From Halicephalobus mephisto (taxonomy: Eukaryota; Nematoda; Chromadorea; Rhabditida; Panagrolaimidae): a stretch of DNA of 64,000 nucleotides. Below are positions 1 through 11,870 of the stretch, in pieces. A model generated the notes under the pieces. That model did no database searches. It saw nothing but the letters and a program-made list of their open reading frames with translations, and was not told the DNA's origin. Made by a program: the position numbers and the translations under genes. Numbering within the stretch: the first letter of the stretch is position 1; the number at the start of each line of letters is the position of its first letter. Location of the stretch: NCBI GenBank assembly GCA_009193035.1, contig SWDT01000257.1, positions 62,001-126,000 on the forward strand. Reading direction: 5' to 3'.

Positions 1-237
1 TGCATGCAACCTGCGAGTTTATTTTTCACATTGATTTATTTACCAGAATGTTGCAAACAATGTGCAAATTTTAGTCATAATTATGATTTTTTGATCGACC
101 ACTTCATAGATCATCGGCAGTGATGAGAAAATTGATTACAAATAATTGCATTAAAAACATGGAAGTTGTTTCAATTCGTGACATTCGCCACTTTCCGTCC
201 TATGGACAACCCACAAGATGAACACGAGATTCGCGAC

Positions 238-247
238 TATAAAAAGG
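238..247 (+). promoter_or_regulatory. TATA-box-like element upstream of the globin gene
   Basis: The sequence TATAAAAAGG lies about 80 bases before the globin start codon at 328, in a stretch without the tandem repeats that fill the rest of the spacer. The position fits a core promoter. This is inference from motif and spacing only. Confidence 0.4.
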
Positions 248-327
248 CAAAAATTATTTGTGTTTTAATTTTCCGAGATTAAGGACCAGAAAATACTGAA
301 AATATTGAAAATACTGAAAATCCAGCG

Positions 328-2069
328 ATGTATTCTTCTACAAAAGTGAAGGAACTTTGTCGTCAAACGTTGCCCGTCATCGGGATCGAAAAAAACGAAA
401 TTCAAAACGGACTCGATTTTTATAAACAGTAAGTTTTATTTTTTTTTAAATTTAAATAAGTGTTAAATTCTATAAAAAATATCAAAATCGAAAGTATTTT
501 TTTGTAAATTTTAAGCAGATTAGTCGACATCAAAATTAAAGCAAATTTTCTGTTCGTACGCAAACTGAGGCAAATAGATCAATATCGAAGTGAAACTTGC
601 GATCTGCACGTAGTCTTTAAGTAAACAGGTCGACATCCAATCTCCAGTTCACGCGCAATATTTTAGGAAATTAATTAACATCATAATCAAACCTAAAATT
701 TGCGGGCAATATTTTTGAAAATAAGTTAATGTCAACATCAAAATTAAATTTGCACTTTGTGCGTAATATTCTAAAAGATAAGTTAATGTCAACATCGAAA
801 TTAAATTTGCACTTTGCGCGCAGTATTTTGGAAGATAAATTAACATCATAATCAAACCTAAAATTTGCGGACAATATTTTTGAAGATAAATTAATGTCAA
901 CATCATTATCAAATTTGCACTTTGTCCGCAATATTCTAAAAGATAAGTCAATGTCAACATCGAAATTAAATTTGCACTTTGCGCGCAATATTTTGGAAGA
1001 TAAATTAACATCAAAATTAAATTTGCAGTCTACGTGCAATATTCCGGAAGATAAGTTGACATCTAATCTGCAGTTTGCGTGCAATATTTCATTAGAAAAG
1101 TCAACATAAAAATCAAATCTGCACTTTGCGGGCAACATTTTATTAAAAAAAATTAAACCTGCACTTTGCAGGCAATATTTTATTAGAAAAAATCAAATCT
1201 GCACTTTGCGGGCAACATTGTGCCAAATCGGTTGAATTTTTAGATTTACATTTATAGAAATTTCGAAATCAAAAAATTCTACAATTTGTTTTCAGAATTT
1301 CGTTAATTTAATTTTTGCAAAAAAAACTTTATTTTGATGTCAACAATTTTGTAGATTTTAGTACTAATTTGAATTTCATAAATATTTTTAAAAATAAAAA
1401 ATTCTAGCATGTTTACAAATCATCCTGATCTCCGGGTGTACTTCAAAGGTGCTGAAAATTATGACGCTGAAAAAGTCCAAAATAGCGAAAGATTTGCCAA
1501 ACAAGGACAAAGAATTCTTCTTGCAAATTATATCTTAGTTAATACTTATGATGATCCCGTGGCTTTCAAGGCTTATGCTCGTGAAACCGTCGACCGTCAT
1601 CGACAATTCAAAATGGCCCCGGAATTATGGCATGTAAGTTTATCATTAATAATTTTAAAATTATTTTAAAAAAATTATTCTAAAATTATTTTTAAAAAAT
1701 TATTTTAAAATTATTTAAAAAAAATTATTCTAAAATTATTTTAAAAAAATTATTTTAAAATTATTTTAAAAAAATTATTTTAAAATTATTTTAAAAAAAA
1801 TTATTTTAAAATTATTCTAAAATTATTTTTAAAAAAATTATTTTTAAATTATTTAAAAAAAAATTATTTTTAAATTATTCTAAAATTATTTTTAAAAAAA
1901 TTATTTTAAAATTCAAATTTTTTAGGCTTTTTTTACCGTATTCGTCAACTATCTAAGTGGAAAAAAGGATTTGACCAAAGAACAAAGAGAAGCTTGGGCT
2001 CAGCTCGGAAAAGACTTCGCCGACGAATGTAACGCTCACCTGAAGAGACAAGGACTTCCTCATGCTTAA
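328..2069 (+). CDS. glb-1: Globin, GLB-1-like (3 exons)
   Basis: Intracellular haem globin that binds oxygen. Exons: 328-428, 1408-1633, 1926-2069, giving 156 residues, close to the 159 of C. elegans GLB-1. Phases match (101+226+144 nt) and introns begin GTAAG and end TAG. Recognisable blocks are HPDLRVYFKGAENY (CD corner, with the conserved Phe), SERFAKQGQRILLA (E helix, with Gln as expected at the distal position in nematode globins), ETVDRHRQFKM (F helix with the proximal His) and AFFTVFVNYL (G/H region). Intron 1 is about 980 bp and filled by a tandem repeat; intron 2 is a simple A/T repeat. There is no signal peptide, so it should be cytoplasmic, unlike the secreted perienteric globins. 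The identification rests on remembered similarity over nearly the whole length. Confidence 0.93.
530..1215. repeat. Tandem repeat array in globin intron 1
   Basis: About twelve degenerate copies of a 55-60 bp unit built around TTTGCACTTTGCGCGCAATA and a segment like GATAAGTTAACATCAA. Spurious reading frames on both strands run through it. The same unit type, in a different version, forms the array at 14130-14770, and a fragment sits at 1-75. Confidence 0.85.
1634..1915. repeat. A/T simple repeat in globin intron 2
   Basis: Repeats of TTTTAAAATTATTTTAAAAA type without other content. The intron's GTAAGT donor and TTTTTTAG acceptor flank it. Confidence 0.8.
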
Positions 2070-2099
2070 AAATGAAAAGTACTTTTTTATTTTTTAATT

Positions 2100-3240
2100 C
2101 CCAACTAGATTATATGGCATCTCTGTACTAAATATTCGTGTCTCAAAAAAAGATTATATAACGTTTGAGTACCAGGTATTTGTGTTTCGAAAAAATTCTA
2201 ACATTAAAATCTAGATATTTGTAATTCGAAAAAATAGTTATATAACATTTGAGTACCAGGTATTCGTATCTTGAAAAAAAGATTATATAACATCTGAGTA
2301 CCATGTATTCGTGTTTCGAAAAAATTCTAACATTAAAATCTAGATATTTGTAATTCGAAAAAAAAGATTATATAACATTTGAGTACCAGGTATTCGTATC
2401 TTGAAAAAAGATTATATAACATCTGAGTACCATGTATTCGTGTTTCGAAAAAATTCTAACATTAAAATCTAGATATTTGTGATTCGAAAAAATAGTTATA
2501 TAACATTTGAGTACCATGTATTTGTGTTTCGGAAAAATTTTAACTCTTAAATCTAGATATTTGTGTCCCAAAAAGATATTTACTTAATACCTGTGTACCA
2601 GATAGTTGTTTCAAAAAAGTCGATCATCTAACATTTCTGTTTCTTACGTTTGTATTCCAGTTTTATGTGCTTTTAATTTGGAAATATTTTTAACTTTCTG
2701 TAGTACAATATTACATAAAAAGTACAAAAGTACAAAAGTACATAAAAAGTACAAAATTAGTTAAAGAAATTTTTTTAATTCCTAAAGTTGATGGATTTGG
2801 AATATGTTTGAGACATAAATGTCACATATCCTCTTGGGACACAAGCATCCAAAAGATAACTTTTCTGAACACACGTATCTAAAATATAAATTTTCCAAAT
2901 ATAAACATTTAAGATAAATTTCCTGGAAATGAATATTTAAAACATAAATTTCCAAAAATAAATATTAAAAATATAAATTTCCTGGACAAAAATATCTAAA
3001 ATATAAATTTTTTGAAAATAAATATCTAAAATATAAATTTCTAAAAATATATCTAAAATATAATTTTTTTAAAAATAAATATCCAAAATATAAATTTCTA
3101 AAAATATCCATTTAAAATATAACTTTTTTGAACATAAATATCTAAAATATAAACTTTTCTTAATATCCATTTAAAATATAACTTTTTTGAACACAAATAC
3201 CTAAAATATAAATACCCGGGACAAAAGTCATATAATTTTC
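2100..3240. repeat. Two tandem arrays in the spacer downstream of the globin gene
   Basis: From about 2100 to 2640, 60-120 bp units contain GATTATATAACATCTGAGTA, CATGTATTCGTGTTTCGAAA and ATTAAAATCTAGATATTTG. From about 2790 to 3240, shorter 30-40 bp units carry AAATATCTAAAATATAAATT. I see no gene here; the reading frame on the minus strand at 2368-2571 is a product of the repeat. Confidence 0.75.
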
Positions 3241-3526
3241 TTTTGGGACACTAATATCCAATTCAAAAACGCACCATCACAACTATACAGTATCTAAATT
3301 AGAATTCTGTTCTGAGATCCATGATCTTCCACAATCCAAACCCCTCTAATCATAATCTTTATTCCAAATTTGTATACAGTATCTTTCGTTGTAAAAAATA
3401 AAATTTGCGGGAAAATAAATCCGCTTAAAAACCCGCGTAAAACTTTTAGCATATTCCATTTGAAAAAATTAATGGAATGAAAATTGTAAAATCGTCAGAT
3501 ATTTCTTCAAGTAGATTAACATTGAA

Positions 3527-4621
3527 TCAGTTATTGTCGAACGCTCCAGATCCATCAAGAATCAAAATAACGATTAAAGCAACCACAAGAAGACCCACAA
3601 CTCCCATGATAATTGTCCATTTAAGATTCTTTAGGCACATTTTACGTTGGACTTGTCTGGCTGTAGTTTGGAAAGTCTGAGAAGAAGCATGGAGGGCTTC
3701 CGTTCGAGAATCCAAGTCATTCAAGCGATCTCCTCTTTCCATAATTCGGACAACATTCTCTGCCATAACCTGGAAAAATTTAAAATAAAAAAAAAATAAA
3801 ATTTTTTACAAAGTAATCCTGACATGAATTTTTTGAGTTTCCAATCAAATCAAAAATTGTAAAATTTATTTTTATATTATTTTTGAAAAACATTTCTAAA
3901 TAAACTTTTTTGCAAAATAATCTCGGCAGAAATTTCCGGAATTCTGTGAAAACTATATTAATCTACGTGGAGATTTTTATTTCGCGGGGATTAATCCGTA
4001 GTCTTGCATGATTATGTAATTAGATTTTTAAAACTATAGTCTTCCTAAGTTAATCTGAAAAATTCCAAATCAGAGTACATGGGGTACCTAACCTTCTATC
4101 TATTCTTTAGAGTTAATTTCGATATATGAAAACTGTTAATTAACATCCTAAAAATCATACCTAATATTTTATTCAAAAAAATTATATAAATTTTAAAAAG
4201 TGTAAATTTCATATGTATAAAAACTCTTCCATTAGGGTATATAGAGTACCTAACTCTCTGTTTATTCTTTAGAGTTAATTTCGATATATGAAAACTGTTA
4301 ACATCCTAAAAATCATACCTAATATTTTATCAAAAAAATTTTTACATAAATTTAATATACGCTTTCAAATTAGAATACATGGGGTACCTAACTCTCTGCC
4401 TATCTTCTAAGGCTAATTTCGATATATGAAAACTGTTATTAAGCGTCCTAAAAATCACACCTAATATTTTATTTGAAAAATTAATTTTTATACAAACTTA
4501 CAAAATATAAATTTTATAAACTCACATTTTTGACATCTTCAACTTGTTGTCTGACAGTATTCAGCCGATCATCAGAAGGAGGACTGTTTTTTTCGACATC
4601 GATCTGAACAGGAGACGACAT
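3527..4621 (-). CDS. snb: Synaptobrevin/VAMP-family R-SNARE (2 exons)
   Basis: Vesicle SNARE that pairs with Q-SNAREs to drive membrane fusion. Exons on the minus strand: 4526-4621 and 3527-3769, giving 112 residues; the junction is phase 0 (GTGAG donor, TTTTTCCAG acceptor). The SNARE motif runs from DRLNTVRQQVEDVKN to about residue 80, with the zero-layer arginine in LDSRTEAL, then a KNLKW juxtamembrane stretch and one hydrophobic tail anchor followed by a short DGSGAFDNN end. The short N terminus resembles endobrevin/VAMP8-type and small nematode SNBs more than SNB-1; I cannot decide which paralogue. A TTTTTTAG acceptor lies 9 bases before the ATG, suggesting spliced-leader addition. A possible AATAAA (minus strand) is near 3360. 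The intron carries three copies of a roughly 145 bp repeat. Confidence 0.9.
4015..4480. repeat. Three copies of a ~145 bp repeat in the VAMP intron
   Basis: Each copy contains GGGGTACCTAACTCTCTG or a variant, TTAGAGTTAATTTCGATATA, and ATCATACCTAATATTTTAT. Variants of the same unit occur in and near other genes (about 7500, 22800, 24500-25140 and 26550), so it is a dispersed family that also forms small tandem clusters. Confidence 0.75.
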
Positions 4622-4889
4622 TTCGTCAAACTAAAAAATAACTTTATGATTTTAACTTTTTAAATAAGATTTTTAAATTCCGTAAATTCCGAAAACAAAA
4701 CACAATACATCGACCACACAAAAAATTTCAACTGAATTCTCGAGGAAAATTCGCGTTTGAAAATCACGAAAACGAAGGTAAATAAAAAACGGAAAAGCTT
4801 TTTTACCACGCGTTAGTTATCGAAATCGATAAAAATGAGCACAAATTTCGAAAGAATGAATCATACTGGTAACTTAGTGACGTTAATCG

Positions 4890-5470
4890 ATATATAACAT
4901 AACAAATATGATTCTATATATTAAAAACAATTTTTCATATATCAAAAACTATTTTTCATATATTAAAAACTACTTTTCATATACTAAGAATGTGATTTTA
5001 GGTAAGAAAAACGTTTTTATATGCGAAAAATATAATTTTATACATAAAAAACATAATTTTCTATTCAAAAAGTAACATTTCATATATAAAAACACTTTTT
5101 ACAAATCGGAAATCGTATTTCATATGCAAAAAACACTTTTTATACGTTAAAAATCATGTTTTATATATAAAAAACATTTTATATATGTTAAAAATTACGT
5201 TCCATATATGAAAAACGTTTTTTACAAATCGGAAATCGCATTTCATATATAAAAAATATTTTTTATATGTTAAAAATCATGTTTAATATACAAAAAAATA
5301 TTTTATATATGTTAAAAATTGCGTTCCATATATAAAAAACGTTTTTTACAAATCAGAAATCATATTTCATATACAAAAAATACTTTTTATACGTTAAAAA
5401 TCATGTTTTATATATGAAAAACACTTTTTATACGTGTGAAATACGACTTCACACATGAAAAACCTGAAAT
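4890..5470. repeat. Tandem array upstream of the VAMP gene
   Basis: Degenerate units of 50-60 bp with TTTTTATATGTTAAAAATCA and TTTCATATATAAAAAAC. The stretch 5470-6126 after it has non-repetitive sequence, including a frame at 5553-5795 without recognisable protein character, and the 3' flank of the ATG101 gene. Confidence 0.7.
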
Positions 5471-6126
5471 CAATACTATTTTCCGGTTTTGAAAAAACAT
5501 CAGAAATGATTTATGTTAATCACAGGGCAGACTGGTTAGCCAGTGTTAATCAGTGATCATTCTCGGGCAGGGATCACGAGTTTTTCACCGACGAAAAACT
5601 CCAAAAATTACGCTATACAAACAAGAAAAAATCGATTATCAAGCCGCCATTGAGGTTGAAATTTCAACATCAAAGGTAAATAAAAAAATCCAGTCAAGAC
5701 CACTTAAAAACGGGAACAATAATAGTGTTTCAATAATAGTGTTTCAACAAAGAATATTTTTTTATTTTTATTTATTTATACAAAATCACCGTTAGGGAAA
5801 ATCCCTCCGGATATAGAGGCAGATTTATCTTGAGGATTACTCAAGAAACTACACGTTTATCAACAAAAATGAGAATTTGACAAGAATCATAATAGCACTA
5901 TTTCCGGACGGACGGGAAACAGAGGTCAAAAAGTTCCAGAAAGACCGCTAAATTGAAAGATTCAGAACAAACATGAATCTCAAAAAACACAAATTTTTTC
6001 TATCTCCTAACCGAGCAAGTTTACTCCAAAAGAATACAATCCCTGACCTATACAGTAATTACACAATTCTGTTTTAGTAATACACCTGAGAAAATGATAA
6101 AAACATTCGAAATTTCAGGATATCGT

Positions 6127-9100
6127 TCAGCTGGTCAGAGAATACGCTGTCTGTTGGATTAGCTTCTTGAGGCCGGAAAAGCCAGTAGACGAGCTTTGCT
6201 CTGAAAAAGTAAAAATTAATAAAATAAATTACTTTAAAATCAAAAATTAATAAAATAAATAATTTTAAAAATAAAAATTAATAAAAATAAATAATTTTAA
6301 AATCAAAATTAATAAAATAAATCATTTTAAAATCAAAAATTAATAATTTTAAAATCGAAATTAATAATTTTAAAATCAAAATTAATAAACTAAATCACTT
6401 TAAAAATCGAAAATATTTTTATATAAAATTGTCTCGAGAAATTTTAGGATTTTTAAAAAACTTTAAAATTTAATTTGCATGATTTTGCGAGAATATAGTC
6501 ATAACCATTTTAATATTCAAAATTAAAGATTATTGCGGAATTATTTCAACGCGGAAGTTTAGAATTTTTAAAAACTTCCGAAATTTAGGTAAACAAAAAA
6601 GTGACAAAAACACGAGTCAATTCCGGAAAGATTTGCCATTTTTGCCTTTTTTACAGGGCTTCCTTCTTTTGCACGAAAACTTGAAAATTGCTAAAATTCA
6701 TATATCGATTTTAAATAGTTAAAAACATTAAAAATTTGGTTTTTTTATAAAAATTTCTTGTGCAGAAATTTGAAAGTTCATATATCGATTTTCAAAATTA
6801 TGCTTTTAAACATTAAAAATTTGATTTTTTGAGAATTTTAAAATTCATATATTGATTTTCGAAATTATGCCTTTAAACATTAGAAATTTGATTTTTTGAG
6901 GAGAATTTTAAAATTCATATATCAACTTTTTAAATTATGCCTTTAAATATCAAAAATTACCTTTATTGTACACAAGCCTGAATAAGTAAGGCTGAATATC
7001 GCTGAATCTGTCGTCGAACACCAGGGGAAGATCGGCAATTGTCGGAGTGGCCGGGATGTAGCATGGCTGATTTGCGATACTGCAAATATTCAAAACAGTT
7101 TCACCAAGTTTTTCTCCAACTTCTTCTTTCATTATTGTAAAGTCTTCTGCTCTAACAACATCAAGTTCTATATTCCAAATTTCCCACGGTGTACATTCAT
7201 CGTTCACAGCAAGCCAAGCTCGACGTTTCTTGCGATAAAATTCCAAACTTAATCTCGCAGTGGTCAAAGGATCATTCCTCTCGAAACTAGAGGCCCGTTC
7301 TGATAACCCGTAAGTGTACCCGTCTGGCAGATCGTCCAGTTTGAGGTAATTAACGTAGTCGTGTACTTGCTGCTGGACGTTTTCCACCAGTTTGGGACTG
7401 TTCACTCGTACCTAAAAACAGTTATTATATATCAATATTCCACACCATAAATCGCATATTATACAAATTACAAAAAAAATCCATTTTCAGAAAAATCGTA
7501 ATTTTTAGGATAAATATTAACCATTTCATATATCAAAATTAACTCTAAAAGACAGATATAAGGCTAGGTACTCCATATATTCTAATATAAAAGTTTTTAA
7601 ATTCATCTAAGAATGAATTTTACAAAATTTTGAAATTTTAATAAAATTACGAAATAATCCACAAAAAGTATAAATTTTAGGCTACTTTAGTTTCTAAAAA
7701 TCTTTCTTGAGACCATTTCGCAAAAATGATTGCTTTTAATTTTTAATATATAAATAACCTTAAAATAATGGAAAATTACGAAATAATCACTGCACAAAAT
7801 CAAAATTTTTAAGCTGGTTTAGTTTCAAACAAGTTCCGAAAATTCTCGTCGAGAAAATTTCACAAAAATATTCATTTTTAATTTATATAATAATTTTAAA
7901 AATAAAAATTTAAAATTAAATTTTGCAATTTTGTCTTTATTGAAAAATCCAAAAATTTCGTATTAGGATTATTTCGTACAAAAATTTAATTTTTTAAATT
8001 TATCCTTATTGCATCATTATAAGAAATTTAAAAAACCAAAAATCGGGTTAAATTTTACATGTCTGTCCCTTGTTACCGACGCACTTCCGTCTTTTAAAAG
8101 GACGTGCAGGGTTGTCCTTTTTCCACATGCAAATCAGCTGCCGCATTTGACATGGACAGAGTACATTTTCTTCCAGTATAGTCTTTGATCATAAATCGAT
8201 CAAAATCCACCTTAGAAATACAGAAAAGTACAAAAACATCCATACAAAAAATATATAAAAGTCTACATAAATTCTCATATATAAACCTATAGAAATATCC
8301 ATATATGAATCTACATAAATTTTCAAATATGAAACTACACAAATTCTCATATATAAGACTACATAAAGTTTCATATATAAACCTATAGAAATATCCATAT
8401 ATGAACACACATAAATTCTCATATATGAGACTACACAAATTCTCATATATAAACCTATAGAAATATCCATATATGAACACACACAAATTCTCATATATGA
8501 CTACACAAATTCTCATATATAAACCTATAGAAATATTCATATATGAAACTACATAAATTCTCATATAAAAGCATTCATAAATGAACTTGGATAAATTTTC
8601 ATATATAAATCCACTTTTTAGTCCCTCAAGAAACTCAAATTTGTACTTTTTATAAAAACCAGAATCAATAAAAAGCTTTTTAGCTATCTTTGAGCTTTTG
8701 TAAACAAAAATTTTTCGTGCAAAGCTAGAACCAACAAACCGAAACTTACATAAGTGAGATCAATATCTGTTAGGGTGACTTCTTCAATTCCAATCGAACC
8801 AGGGGAGAATTTATTGCCTTCATTATAATTGTACTAAAATTTAATTTTAAAATTTATAACTGAATTAAAACCAACTTTGCCAACGGTCCTATGTAGTAAC
8901 GTGCTGTCTAAGATGCATAATATGGCGTCCCTGATCTGTCGTGCATCGACTTTCTGAAAAAATAAAATTACTTATATGAAAAATTAAAATAAAAAATTAT
9001 CCATGTGTAAAAACTTAAAAAATAAGTTTGTTCATATATAAAAAATAAAAAATTTTAAAACTGAACTTTTTTCATATATGGAAACTTTAAAAAAAAAGAT

Positions 9101-9224
9101 TTTTTATATGAACATTTTAAAATTGAACTTTTTTCATATATGAAAACTTAAAAAAAAATATTTTTTTATATGGAAATCTTAAAATTGAACTTACCAAATT
9201 TATACATTGGTTTCTGGCATTCAT
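6127..9224 (-). CDS. epg-9: Autophagy protein ATG101 / EPG-9 (5 exons)
   Basis: HORMA-fold subunit of the ULK/ATG1 initiation complex; it binds and stabilises ATG13. Exons on the minus strand: 9195-9224, 8876-8953, 8750-8833, 6961-7411, 6127-6200. Together they give 717 nt and 238 residues (human ATG101 has 218). Blocks shared with the human protein as I remember it: MNARNQCINL start, ILDSTLLHRTVGK, the LSLEFYRKKRRAW block followed by DECTPWEIWNIEL, EEVGEKLGETVLNI, and FSDIQPYLFRLVYNK. The last exon encodes the C-terminal helix LKKLIQQTAYSLTS. Intron 2 is only 42 bp, while introns 1, 3 and 4 carry repeat arrays. All phases agree. A possible trans-splice acceptor is about 25 bases upstream of the ATG. 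Confidence 0.93.
6215..6420. repeat. A/T-rich tandem repeat in epg-9 intron 4
   Basis: Short units of AAATTAATAAAATAAATAAT and TTTTAAAATCAAAA type. The rest of this intron (6420-6960) holds a second family with AATTCATATATCGATTTT repeated four times. Confidence 0.7.
8200..8640. repeat. Tandem array in epg-9 intron 3
   Basis: About ten 35-50 bp units containing TCTCATATATAAACCTATAG and AATATCCATATATGAA. Minus-strand frames rich in Tyr, Met and Ile through this region are repeat artefacts. Next to it, 8060-8200 is non-repetitive and GC-richer, but I found no exon in it that fits epg-9. Confidence 0.8.
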
Positions 9225-9479
9225 AAAAAATAAAAAGGGGGTTATTTCCTGAAAACAAATATTATTGATTACGTACTAGAATATGAAGAAAAATTCAGAA
9301 AATTTAAAATTCAGTAGTCTACGACACTTGAGAATCGTTCTTCTTCAAAAACGTAAAACGCGTCATATAAAAAAAACAAAACCATTTTTTCCGGAAAGAC
9401 AGGATTTAAAAACGAAAACTTGTCCTACAATACAGAAAAAAGATCGACATATGAAATTCTGTTAGTTCACATCCAAAAA

Positions 9480-9830
9480 GTAGAAAATTATAAGAATTAA
9501 AAAAAAAACTATAAATTTATACAAAAAATATAAAAAATTACAAAAAATTATATAAAAATTGAAAAATTACAGAAAAATTTTATAAAAAAAATTAAAAATT
9601 ATAAAATTTTTTATTAAAAAAAAGGAAAATTATAAAAATTTATATATAAAAAATTGAAAATTATGAAATTTTTTATAAAAAAAAAGGAAAATTATAAAAA
9701 TTTATATATAAAAATAGAAAATTATAAAATTTTTTATAAAAAAAAATGGAAAATTATAAAAATTTATATATAAAAAATTGAAAATTATAAAATTTTTTAT
9801 AAAAAAAATATTATGAATTTTATTCACAAT
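9480..9830. repeat. A/T-rich repeat upstream of epg-9
   Basis: Repeated AAAATTATAAAATTTTTTAT and AAAATTTATATATAAAAAATT units of about 55 bp. No gene seen. The frame at 9283-9465 just before it is lysine-rich and has no recognisable features. Confidence 0.7.
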
Positions 9831-10239
9831 GATTTCAGAAAAATGGAAAATCAAATAAATTAAGAAAAATAAATTTAACGAATGCTTGCAGAGACCTTGA
9901 TTTTTTTCCATCAGACAAGTCACCCTAGGAAAATACAAGAAAAAACCTGATTTCAGTGAGGGACAATGGATTTATTCTTTTTTATTTTAGTTTGTTACAT
10001 AACGAAAAAGCAAAAATTGATTATCGTCGATAGCGATCACAGATAAAAGTCAATAAAAATTAAATCTTATTTCAAAAAAAAATTATATTAATTTAAAAAT
10101 TAATTTTTCATATTTTTGAAGCAAAAATTAAAATTTTTTCAATCAAAACAAAAAATAGAAAATTTATTTTTTGATTTTTTAAAGTGATTTAAAAAATTAA
10201 AAATTTTTATCACAAAATGGTCCCGAAGAGAAAGTTTGA

Positions 10240-11450
10240 AATTTTCCAGTTGAGATTGTTCCATCAAAATTGACAGTCAAAGTTCGAAGTCAAAATCTGA
10301 GGTTTACATTATCGAATTTAATATTCAAAGTTTAAATTTTAAAACTGAAGTTCATATGACAATATTGAGCCTCAAATTTTGAATTCGAGATTTTGACCAA
10401 AGTTAATAGTCAAAGTTCAAATTCAAAATCTGAAGTTTATATATCAAGGTTGAGCCTCAAATTTTGAAATCGAGATTTTTACCAAAGTTAATATTCAAAG
10501 TTCAAATTTTAAAACTGAAGTTCATATGACAAGGTTGAGCCTCAAATTTTGAATTCGAGATTTTTGTCAAAGTTAATATTCAAAGTTCAAATTTTAAATC
10601 TAAAGTTCATATGACAAGGTTGAACCTTAAATTTTGAATTTGAAATCTTTACCAAAGTTAATAATCAAAGTTCAAATTCAAAATCTGAAGTTCATATTAC
10701 TAAAATTGACAGTCAAAGTTCAAAGTCAAAAACTAAAGTTCACATTATCAAAATTAACGGTCAAAGTTCGAAACCAGAATCTGACCATCAACTTTGATAA
10801 TATAAACATCAAAGTTAGACGTCTTTATCGAAATTAACGGCCAAATTTAGAGGTTGAAGTTTGGACTTTTTACGATAAAACGCAAAAGTCACGATATTAA
10901 AAAAATCCGAATAAAATTCTATCAATTTAAGATTTAAAAAAAAGAAGAAATTTACAAATATTATCTTAATTCAAAAAGTCCAAACTCCGACCTCGAACTC
11001 TGACCGTCAATTTTGATAAAGACCTCGACCTCGAAATTTGATTATTGACTTCGATAATGTAAAGTCCAGATTTTGATGTCAAACTTTGATTTTTTATTTT
11101 AATAAAAAAATCGATTTTTAATTTTAAGTATTAATTTTAAAAATATAAAATTCAGAATTTAACGTCGATTTTTAAACTTTAATTTTAATAAAAAAATTGA
11201 TTTTTAATTTTAAGTATTAATTTTAAAAATATAAAATTCAGAATTTAAGTCGAACTTTGAATTTTAATTTTAATAAAAAAAATCGATTTTTAAGTATTAA
11301 TTTTAAAAATATAAAATTCAGAATTTAAGTCGAACTTTGAACTTTAATTTTAATTTTAATAAAAACATCAATCTCAAAATTTGGACACCAACTTTAACGA
11401 CATAAAGCTCAGACTTTGATGTCGAACTTTGGACGTCAAGTCTGATAAAA
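10240..11450. repeat. Tandem repeats with CAAAGTT / AACTTTG core
   Basis: From 10240 to 10860, units of about 85 bp contain GTTAATATTCAAAGTTCAAA and GAGCCTCAAATTTTGAATTC. From 11000 to 11450 the complementary orientation (CGAACTTTGAACTTTAATTT) alternates with AATTTTAAAAATATAAAATT. A related array lies at 61390-62020. No gene seen, apart from an isolated acceptor followed by a 10-codon open frame (EGPRAWVLDE, stop) at about 11500-11532 that I cannot connect to anything. Confidence 0.75.
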
Positions 11451-11870
11451 CGGGACTTGGATGCACTTGTAAAAACACTATCGGAAAAATTTATTTCAGG
11501 AAGGACCTAGAGCCTGGGTCCTCGACGAATGAAAATCGGTGTTTTTTGGACGTTCTTTGCTCGACCCTAAATGACACTATAAATAGTTTTTAAAATTTGA
11601 TCAAAAATACAAAAAATCATAAAAATAAACTTTTGTCCATATTCAGAATAAAAATGCCGACGGCATTTCTGGCATTTGAAGGACAGACAGACCTAGTGAA
11701 AAAGAAAAAATTTTGCAGACCAAAAGACAGACAGTCACTATGCGTACACACTCGTCTCTGTCATTTGCCGACTCCCACTGGTTACACCGACGGAATAGGG
11801 ACAACTGCTGGTCGATTCAGAGTCAGTCAGCTGAGGAAAAAGGAAAAACTGAACTCGATAAGTAGCTTCA

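Noticed and set aside
649..1138. Long overlapping reading frames on both strands in globin intron 1
   Set aside because: They translate a tandem DNA repeat; the periodic peptides differ only by frame and lie inside a well supported intron.
5553..5795. 80-codon frame upstream of epg-9's 3' end
   Set aside because: No ATG at its start, no domain, no splice partner; probably 3' flank.
8094..8564. Minus-strand 156-codon frame rich in Tyr, Ile and Met
   Set aside because: Periodic product of the TCTCATATATAAACC array in epg-9 intron 3.
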